Of a stretch of DNA of 36,982 nt, positions 30,776 through 36,982 are shown piece by piece. Where the stretch lies: positions 1-36,982 of the forward strand of contig JBDREX010000033.1 in the NCBI GenBank assembly GCA_043819345.1, given 5' to 3'. This stretch comes from CAYRDK01 sp043819345. Lineage in GTDB: Bacteria; Omnitrophota; Gorgyraeia; Velamenicoccales; Velamenicoccaceae. The notes under the pieces are model-generated. The model made no database searches and had not been told where the DNA came from. It saw only the letters and a program-made list of their open reading frames with translations. Position 1 is the first letter of the stretch; every line of letters starts with the position of its first letter. A program made the position numbers and the translations under genes.

Positions 30776-31159
30776 CTGTATCAGTGAGATTGTCATCCAA
30801 ATACATCTTGTGTATCGTTAAAAACAGCAAACTTTCCTTTCTAAATATATTGATTTAAAAAAACTAATGTGTTATAAATAGTTGACTAGAATAAAAGTTT
30901 TTGTATGAGCTGTCTGAGCAGCTGATGGCCATGAAGCATCTATAGTGTTTGGGATTCCGCCTTTGCGTAAGTCTTCTTGAATCAAAGAGGATGGACATTT
31001 TTCGTTGTGGAACAGTGTTTGGTTTTGAGGCTGTGCCACCAGAAATCATTGGCGGTCTTTTAAAATAAGGGCTCATCAGGCAATTTGAACAACAATATTA
31101 AGCAATCCTTGACGCAGTGTAAGAAAGTTTTGCGTAGATACGATAAAAGAAGGGGGCGT
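30776..31159 (+). promoter_or_regulatory. Leader of the parvulin lipoprotein gene, with a promoter at 30850-30878
   Basis: TTGATT (30850-30855), a 17-bp spacer and TATAAA (30873-30878) make a good promoter about 280 nt before the lipoprotein gene. The long leader between has a small hairpin (AGCTG/CAGCT near 30907-30922) and no convincing ORF. I see nothing else recognisable in this stretch. Confidence 0.5.
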
Positions 31160-32077
31160 ATGAAAATTTCCTTTAAACCGATTGTAGGGATAATATGTTT
31201 TGGGTTGATGATCGCGGTTTCAGGCTGTGATCAGGTTCAGAATATTTTGCAGTCTTTGCAGCCGGTGTCAACAACTCCTACGGTAGCCCCATCCTCTTCG
31301 CAAACTCAGGAGCCGCAGGTATATGGCACTGTGTTGGCCAGGGTGAATGACGATGTTATAACATTGGAAGATTTTACTGCAAAAATCAAAAACCTTGAAT
31401 CTTTGTCTCCTGAGATTAAGATTCGCTCCCTGAGTGATAAAAAGACGTATCTGAACGATTTGATTACGCAAACATTAATTTATCAGGAAGCTGTTTCTCG
31501 GGGTATTGACAAAAAACAGGATATCAAAGATGCCATAGAAGAGTTTAGAAAAGGGATCATGGCTCGGCAGTTGATTCTTGATGAAACAAAAGGCATTGTG
31601 ATTGAACCGTCAGAGGTTGAAGATTTTTATGCTAAGTATAAAAAAGAATTTGCAGCACCTGTTGAATTAAGATGTAGGGAGATTGTTGTTTCCTCAGAAG
31701 ATACGGCTAAGGAGATTTTAATAGCCTTATTGCAAGGGGAAGATTTTGCGAAAGTTGCCCGAGAGCGTTCCATATCGCCAAGTGCATCTAAAGGGGGAGA
31801 CATAGGATTTTTAAAGCCGGAGGACAAATTTGAAAAATTTCGTGAGGTTGCCGCGTCGTTAGATGTTGGCAAGCCCAGCCAGATTTTTCAGGGGCCAGAT
31901 GGATTTTATATTGTGAAGGTAGAAGAGCGTAAAGGCGGCATGACACCACCGCTGGAGCAGGTTTATGAACAGATCAAAGAAGGTTTGATGCAGCAAAAAC
32001 AAGGGCAACGTGTTCAAGCATTAACGGATCGCATTAAACGAGATGCAAAAATAGTTATTAACGAAAATTTGTTGTAA
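31160..32077 (+). CDS. Parvulin-type peptidyl-prolyl isomerase lipoprotein (SurA/PrsA-like)
   Basis: From the ATG at 31160 the protein has 305 residues. The N terminus MKISFKPIVGIICFGLMIAV ends in the lipobox VSGC, so C23 should be lipidated and the protein anchored in a membrane facing the periplasm. A SurA_N-like helical region (about 60-160) starts LARVNDDVITLEDFTAKIK. The PpiC parvulin domain (about 165-265) has LRCREIVVSSEDTAKEI, FAKVARERSISPSASKGGDI and GPDGFYIVKVEER. Such proteins fold outer-membrane or secreted proteins. AGGGGG sits very close to the ATG. It precedes the Tad genes and may help secretin assembly, but that link is inferred. Confidence 0.88.
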   Translation: MKISFKPIVGIICFGLMIAVSGCDQVQNILQSLQPVSTTPTVAPSSSQTQEPQVYGTVLARVNDDVITLEDFTAKIKNLESLSPEIKIRSLSDKKTYLNDLITQTLIYQEAVSRGIDKKQDIKDAIEEFRKGIMARQLILDETKGIVIEPSEVEDFYAKYKKEFAAPVELRCREIVVSSEDTAKEILIALLQGEDFAKVARERSISPSASKGGDIGFLKPEDKFEKFREVAASLDVGKPSQIFQGPDGFYIVKVEERKGGMTPPLEQVYEQIKEGLMQQKQGQRVQALTDRIKRDAKIVINENLL

Positions 32078-32228
32078 TTTCAAAATTGATTCGTGTGTGT
32101 TGAAAAAATTCAACATGAACCTGGTTGCAGCATTCAAAAAGCTTCAGAGAAAAATACGACGTTGTTTTTGATTGTCGGAATCATCAAACGATATTTTCTT
32201 AGTGCCAACTAACTAAAGGCGGATAAAC

Positions 32229-33119
32229 GTGGACAAAAAAAAGCTGAGTATTGTTTTGGCGTTCGTGTTAGCTTTAATGGCTGTTGCTATGATCCGCAAC
32301 TACATCAGCCAAACGGAAAAGAAATTTGTAAAGTCAGAAAAGAAAGCCTATGTTCTTGTAGCAACAACAAATATTCCCGCCGGAACGACCATTGATGAAA
32401 CTATGATGAAGTTTGATGCTGTTCCCGAAAAATATGTCCAGCCGAAAGCAACGTCTTCTCAGAGCCTTGTTGTCGGTAAGCGTGCTATTGCGGATATTTT
32501 TCCCGGAGAGCAGATTATGTCTACAAAGTTAACAATCGCTGTTAAAAATACGAGCTTGGCCATGAGGACGCCTCAGGGGAAGCGCGCAATGGCTTTTACG
32601 ATTCCTTATTTGGCTGCAGTTGGAGGGAAGGTCAGGCCAGGGGATTACATTGACGTCATGGGAACATTTCCATACAATTCTCAGGTGGATGGTAAAACGG
32701 TTACAGAGCTTGTTAGTGTGACATTGTTTCAGAATATTTTAGTTCTTGGAGTTGAAGGGGGAGGCGGAGCAGGTGCCGCCGCACGCGGAAAAGCCGCGCC
32801 TTCTCCAACGGATCTTGTTGTTACATTAGCCTTGTCTCCTCGTGAAATCGCACTTATGACATATGCTTTGGACCAGGGTAGATTAAGACTGGTTTTGCGG
32901 CCTCCTCTTGAAACAGTTGTTGAGCCTGTTCCTCCGGTTGAAGTCAATACGATGTGGCAGTATGTTTTTAGTAATTTAGGGCAAGAATTTTTGGCTCCAA
33001 AAGAAGAAAAAGTTCCTATTATGCAGCCACAGCAGGAAAAAAAGAGCGAAGCTCCACCACCACCTCCCAGTATTGAGATATATCGTGGCACAGAAAAATC
33101 AGATATGGTCATGAAATAG
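32229..33119 (+). CDS. cpaB: CpaB/RcpC-type Flp pilus assembly protein
   Basis: CpaB/RcpC proteins are periplasmic partners of the Tad-pilus secretin. This one (296 aa) has an N-terminal membrane anchor (KLSIVLAFVLALMAVAMIRNY). A SAF domain follows (AYVLVATTNIPAGTTIDETM with PGEQIMSTKL), then the RcpC-type region with GGKVRPGDYIDVMGTFP and VTLFQNILVLGVEG. A glycine-alanine-rich loop (about 177-190) and LVVTLALSPREIALMTYALD come next. The C terminus is proline-rich (KKSEAPPPPPSIEIY). The GTG at 32229 is preceded by AGGCGG. It starts a three-gene Tad operon, 26 nt before the secretin. Confidence 0.9.
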   Translation: MDKKKLSIVLAFVLALMAVAMIRNYISQTEKKFVKSEKKAYVLVATTNIPAGTTIDETMMKFDAVPEKYVQPKATSSQSLVVGKRAIADIFPGEQIMSTKLTIAVKNTSLAMRTPQGKRAMAFTIPYLAAVGGKVRPGDYIDVMGTFPYNSQVDGKTVTELVSVTLFQNILVLGVEGGGGAGAAARGKAAPSPTDLVVTLALSPREIALMTYALDQGRLRLVLRPPLETVVEPVPPVEVNTMWQYVFSNLGQEFLAPKEEKVPIMQPQQEKKSEAPPPPPSIEIYRGTEKSDMVMK

Positions 33120-33145
33120 GCTCATACAACATAAAAGAGGGCTGA

Positions 33146-34729
33146 ATGAATAAAAGAATAAGAGGATTTGTTTTAGCGGCACTGGTGATGTCTTTGAGTG
33201 CTATTGTGGTTTTTCCACAAACAGGCTGTCCTGAATTTTTTTCTGACGATTACGCCATTGCCAAACAGATGGATATCGTATTAGGAGAGTCCAAAGTGAT
33301 TCCTGTCTCTAATCCAAAAAGGATTGCAATAGGAGATCCTGCAATCGCTGATGTCGTCGGGGCTGGAAACAAAGAATTGCTTGTTTCTGCGCAAGGGGCC
33401 GGTGAAACAAATTTACAGATATGGGATGATTTGGGGCAAAGAGAGATTCTTGTCCGCGTTTTTGCCGAAGACCTTAAAAAGTTGCAGAAACGGCTTCAGG
33501 ATTTATTTGCAACGGCTGGAGTGCGGGGTGTTAAGTTTCAGGCAGGAGAACAGGAGCGCAAAATTTTTGTTTTAGGAGATGTGCCTCTTCGGAAAAAAGA
33601 AGTTGTGGAACAGTTGTTGGATAAGTTCAAAGACAAGATTATTGATCTTGTCACCTATTCTGAAGATAACCCTCTTGTGGAGGTTGATGTGCAAATTTTG
33701 GAAATTTCCAAGGTGGCCGTTGACAAACTGGGGTTTAATTGGTCGACATCGCTAACGTTTAATGAAATGCCGACACCGGGCATACACACATTAAATCGGC
33801 AATTGGGTGATGTTATTAAATCTGTTTGGCAGTCACAATTTGACAGGACGGCTTTGGTTGCGACATTGAATATTTTAGAGCAGGATAACTTGGCACGAAC
33901 GCTTGCCAGGCCAAAGCTGGTTGCTTTAAGCGGAAAAGAAGCGCGGTTTTTAGTGGGCGGAGAAATTCCGATCCTTTCTAATGTGAGTGTTTCCAGCGGA
34001 ACAACCACAACGTCTGTAGAGTATGTGGATTACGGCGTGAAGTTGAATATTTGTCCTGAGGTTAAGACAACAGGGGATATCCTTTGCAAGTTAGAGATAG
34101 AGATTAAGTCGGTTGATACGTCAACGCAGCTGACCGTGCAAACAGGAACAAGTGTTTCTACGTCGACTCCTGGGTTTAAGACGAGAAGTGCTGCGACCGA
34201 ATTATATTTGAAAAATAATCAGACGATATTTTTGGCCGGGTTAATTAATAACGACGAGGCTAATAATTTGCAGCAGGTTCCTGGATTAGGCAGTATTCCT
34301 ATTCTCGGCGCTCTTTTCAGGTCTAAGGATTTTAGGTTAGGGGATACGGAACTCGTCATCTCTATTACTCCAAAAATTTTAAAATACGGCGATATGCGCC
34401 AAGATATGGAAGAAGAGGCTGTGGCCGAATACGGTGACGACCCCGCTGAGGCATATGTGCGCATGGTGCAGCAGATTATTTTGAAAAATGTGGCTTATCC
34501 GATGGAGGCGCAAAGAGCAAATATTAGCGGAGAGGTTGTGCTGAGCCTGCATCTTTTATCAACAGGGCAGCTGGTTAATGTTGATATCAGTGAGTCTTCC
34601 GGGCACAAGCTTCTGGATAACGTCGCTGTCTATACGGTAAAACGCCTCGCTCCTTACCCCGCTTTTCCGGGTGGTTTGACATTGAAAGAGATCTGGGTTG
34701 AGATCCCTATTACCTATCAGCTAAATTAG
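33146..34729 (+). CDS. cpaC: CpaC/RcpA-type secretin fused to a C-terminal TonB-like domain
   Basis: The secretin forms the outer-membrane pore of the Tad pilus. In order it has a signal sequence (RGFVLAALVMSLSAIVVFP, possibly a lipobox TGC) and an N-terminal pilus/BON-like domain (residues about 40-170, IAIGDPAIADVVGAGNKELL). The secretin domain (about 174-413) carries VEVDVQILEISKVAVDKLG and the conserved VPGLGSIPILGALFRSK. Residues 440-527 look like a TonB C-terminal domain: NVAYPMEAQRANISGEVVLS, ending KEIWVEIPITYQL. Secretins usually end soon after the VPGLG region, so this extra domain is unusual. It could bind peptidoglycan or another envelope partner. The next gene starts 15 nt later. 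Confidence 0.92.
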   Translation: MNKRIRGFVLAALVMSLSAIVVFPQTGCPEFFSDDYAIAKQMDIVLGESKVIPVSNPKRIAIGDPAIADVVGAGNKELLVSAQGAGETNLQIWDDLGQREILVRVFAEDLKKLQKRLQDLFATAGVRGVKFQAGEQERKIFVLGDVPLRKKEVVEQLLDKFKDKIIDLVTYSEDNPLVEVDVQILEISKVAVDKLGFNWSTSLTFNEMPTPGIHTLNRQLGDVIKSVWQSQFDRTALVATLNILEQDNLARTLARPKLVALSGKEARFLVGGEIPILSNVSVSSGTTTTSVEYVDYGVKLNICPEVKTTGDILCKLEIEIKSVDTSTQLTVQTGTSVSTSTPGFKTRSAATELYLKNNQTIFLAGLINNDEANNLQQVPGLGSIPILGALFRSKDFRLGDTELVISITPKILKYGDMRQDMEEEAVAEYGDDPAEAYVRMVQQIILKNVAYPMEAQRANISGEVVLSLHLLSTGQLVNVDISESSGHKLLDNVAVYTVKRLAPYPAFPGGLTLKEIWVEIPITYQLN

Positions 34730-34744
34730 AGGAACATAGGTTTT

Positions 34745-36928
34745 ATGGCAGACGAGAAAAGTGCAAATCATTTAATATCTATATTTAGTACAAAAGGTGG
34801 CGTCGGCAAGACACTTATTGCGGTCAATCTGGCTATTGCTTTGGCCCAAGAGGGTAAAAAGGTTGCCTTGATTGATCTGGACCTGCAGGCTATCCAGGAT
34901 ATGGCAAGAATGATAGATGCTACGCCTCAGTATTCTATTTTTGATATCGTATCTATTTTAGAAAAAGTCGAACAGGCGGGGAATATAAAAAATTATATGA
35001 CGCTTGCGCCTGTCGGCATAGATTTTTTACCCGCCATTACCCGGCCTAAGCAATCGCCTCATATTACCGGAGAGCGCATCAAACGTGTTTTAAACATGTT
35101 GATGTCTTTTTATGATTTTATTATTGTCGACGGAGGAAGAGGTTTTACGGATAGCTTGATTCAAGTCTTTAACCGTTCTAATCTGATTCTTTTTATTGCT
35201 ACCCCGGATATATTGTCTGTATATGAAACACGATGGGGCCTGGATGTTCTTCAATCGCTTCACTTTCCATTGAATATGATTAAGCTTCTTTTGAACCGCG
35301 CAGAAAGTAAATCTGGCCTTTCCTGGCAAGAAGTAAAGCTTGCTTTGCCTTGCGAGATTATAGCCAGTGTTCCCAGCGACGGACGTGTTGTTGGTCTCGC
35401 CCTTAACAGAGGTGTGCCTGTTGTAGTAGATAGCCCTTCTAGCCGCGTTTCAACCGCGATAAAAAAATTTGCGCAAGAAATTATCAATAATAAAACTCTT
35501 TACATTGCTCATCAGGATGTAGAGGATTTAAGATCATTAAAATCTGACGATGTTGCTGTGGCAGGGTCTTTTTGGGAAGCGATGGGCCTGACAGATAAAT
35601 TAAAAATGGTTAAGCCTATTGAAGAAGAAGACGAGGTGATTAAGCTAAAGCGCCGTATTCATGCCCGCTTAATTGAAGAGCTTGATTTGAAGAGGCTGGA
35701 CATGGAGCTTGTTAATAATCCTAAAAAAGTTAAAGAGCTGCGCGAAAAAGCGGAAAAAATTATATCAAATTTGCTCACAGAAGAAACTGGCGCCTTTCTG
35801 TCATCCTTTGAAGTAAGAGAACGCATCGTAAAGGAAATTGCCGACGAAGCGCTTGGCCTGGGCCCACTAGAAGAACTTTTGCGTTCTAATACGATCACGG
35901 ACATCATGGTCAACAACAAGGATCAGGTGTATGTAGAACAGCAGGGTCGCATTGAACTGACTAGTAAAAAATTTATTTCTGATGATCAGGTTCGTGTCGT
36001 TATAGAAAGAATTATAGCGCCTCTAGGAAGGCGTATTGATGAATCCGTTCCGATGGTAGATGCAAGGTTGCCAGATGGGTCGCGTGTGAACGCGATTATT
36101 CCACCGCTTTCGTTGACAGGGCCGACACTTACAATTAGAAAATTTTCCAGGGATCATTATACGGTTGATGATTTGATTGCGCGTTTTGAAAGCTTAGATA
36201 GAAAAATGGCTGATTTTTTATGTGCGTGTGTTACAGCACGAAAAAATATGATTGTTTCCGGGGGAACAGGCTCAGGAAAAACAACATTTTTAAATATTTT
36301 GTCGGATTTCATACCCAACACAGACAGGATTATTACGATTGAAGATGCTGCTGAGTTGCGGTTAAACCAGGAGCATTGGGTTAGGCTGGAATCAAGGCCT
36401 CCTAACATTGAAGGCAAAGGGGCTATCGCCACAAGAGATTTATTTAGAAATTGCTTGAGAATGAGGCCAGACAGAATAATCATCGGTGAGTGCCGAGGTG
36501 GTGAGGTTTTAGACATGCTTCAGGCCATGAATACGGGCCATGATGGCTCCATGACAACCATTCACGCGAACTCCACGCGTGATGTTTTAACGCGCCTTGA
36601 TTCTATGATTTTAATGAGCGGCGTGGAATTGCCGATTCGTGCTATTAGAGAAATGACCGCCTCTGCCATTCATGTTGTTGTGCAGACAGCAAGGCTTTCC
36701 GATGGTGCCAGGAAAATTATTCAGATTACTGAGATTTCGGGCATGGATGATGATACGCATATTAAGTTTACAGACATTTTTCGTTTTAAACAGATCGCGA
36801 TCGACAAAGAGCATAACAATAAGGTTATTGGAAAATTTATTGCAACGGGGTATGTCCCTGTTTTTTACGACGAGTTAATTACGCGCGGTATCAACCTATC
36901 AAAAGACATCTTTACGGCCACAGAATAA
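34745..36928 (+). CDS. CpaE-CpaF (TadZ-TadA) fusion: MinD-like ATPase joined to Tad secretion ATPase
   Basis: One 727-residue ORF joins two proteins normally encoded separately. Residues 1-265 are a ParA/MinD-type ATPase of CpaE/TadZ kind: deviant Walker A STKGGVGKT (KGGVGKT 17-23), then VALIDLDLQA and DFIIVDGGRGF. A helical linker (about 270-330) leads into CpaF/TadA. Its N-terminal region has LGLGPLEELLRSNTITDIMV. The motor core has Walker A GGTGSGKTT near 505-513, the Asp-box RMRPDRIIIGECRGGE near 571-586 and the His-box TTIHANS near 602. TadZ places the pilus machine and TadA drives it; fusing them would fix position and motor together. A terminator follows directly, so TadB/TadC lie elsewhere. 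Confidence 0.93.
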   Translation: MADEKSANHLISIFSTKGGVGKTLIAVNLAIALAQEGKKVALIDLDLQAIQDMARMIDATPQYSIFDIVSILEKVEQAGNIKNYMTLAPVGIDFLPAITRPKQSPHITGERIKRVLNMLMSFYDFIIVDGGRGFTDSLIQVFNRSNLILFIATPDILSVYETRWGLDVLQSLHFPLNMIKLLLNRAESKSGLSWQEVKLALPCEIIASVPSDGRVVGLALNRGVPVVVDSPSSRVSTAIKKFAQEIINNKTLYIAHQDVEDLRSLKSDDVAVAGSFWEAMGLTDKLKMVKPIEEEDEVIKLKRRIHARLIEELDLKRLDMELVNNPKKVKELREKAEKIISNLLTEETGAFLSSFEVRERIVKEIADEALGLGPLEELLRSNTITDIMVNNKDQVYVEQQGRIELTSKKFISDDQVRVVIERIIAPLGRRIDESVPMVDARLPDGSRVNAIIPPLSLTGPTLTIRKFSRDHYTVDDLIARFESLDRKMADFLCACVTARKNMIVSGGTGSGKTTFLNILSDFIPNTDRIITIEDAAELRLNQEHWVRLESRPPNIEGKGAIATRDLFRNCLRMRPDRIIIGECRGGEVLDMLQAMNTGHDGSMTTIHANSTRDVLTRLDSMILMSGVELPIRAIREMTASAIHVVVQTARLSDGARKIIQITEISGMDDDTHIKFTDIFRFKQIAIDKEHNNKVIGKFIATGYVPVFYDELITRGINLSKDIFTATE

Positions 36929-36950
36929 AAAAATTTTTTTCAGAGTATTG

Positions 36951-36982
36951 AGCCAGCAAAATATTTTGCTGGCTTTTTGTTT
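36951..36982 (+). terminator. Rho-independent terminator of the Tad operon
   Basis: A perfect 24-bp palindrome (36951-36974; AGCCAGCAAAAT and its complement) is followed by a T-run (TTTTTGTTT), a canonical intrinsic terminator 22 nt after the fusion gene stop. Confidence 0.9.

Noticed and set aside
30864..31076. 70-codon minus-strand ORF, and a plus-strand fragment ending FGFEAVPPEIIGGLLK near 31069
   Set aside because: No ribosome site, no recognised family and interrupted upstream frames; a decayed gene is possible but unsupported.

Overview
The window is an origin-of-replication neighbourhood from a bacterial chromosome. All genes left of about 21.2 kb lie on the minus strand and all genes right of it on the plus strand, so transcription runs away from a central origin. 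That origin (about 21.24-21.58 kb) has DnaA boxes, an AT-rich stretch and back-to-back promoters for rpmH and dnaA. Three parS sites sit 2-3 kb away beside parA and parB. Secretin and Tad-type genes indicate a Gram-negative cell with an outer membrane. MetV, YicC, a stand-alone CoaC and the Tad genes would suit an Omnitrophota (OP3)-like lineage. This placement is inference; no rRNA is present to confirm it.

Left arm, read leftward from the origin: rpmH-yidD-yidC-jag(N domain only), the parS cluster, parA-parB, ndk-yicC-gmk-rpoZ-coaC, tRNA-Cys/Leu/Val, thrS-infC-rpmI-rplT, a potassium-uptake block (two trkA genes, a 40-codon membrane ORF, trkH, an OB-fold-like membrane protein), pheS-pheT, a 6S RNA, rarA, metV, iscU and a partial 5-formyltetrahydrofolate cyclo-ligase. 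The potassium block interrupts the otherwise classical thrS-infC-rpmI-rplT-pheS-pheT order.

Right arm: dnaA-dnaN-dciA-gyrB, a membrane protein, gyrA, tRNA-Glu(CTC), a 0.7 kb repeat-rich intergenic region, a parvulin-type lipoprotein, then a partial Tad/Flp pilus operon (cpaB, a secretin with a C-terminal TonB-like domain, and a CpaE-CpaF ATPase fusion) ending at a strong terminator at the window edge.

Most notable: (1) a two-hairpin RNA element of about 125 nt, present in two tandem copies before rpmI and two before infC, with compensatory changes in the diverged copy; (2) an AUU start codon for infC; (3) a hidden membrane mini-gene joined to trkA and trkH by ATGA overlaps; (4) CpaE-CpaF and secretin-TonB fusions; (5) absence of rnpA, mnmE and recF from their usual places; (6) three parS sites, each embedded in a longer palindrome of different length.
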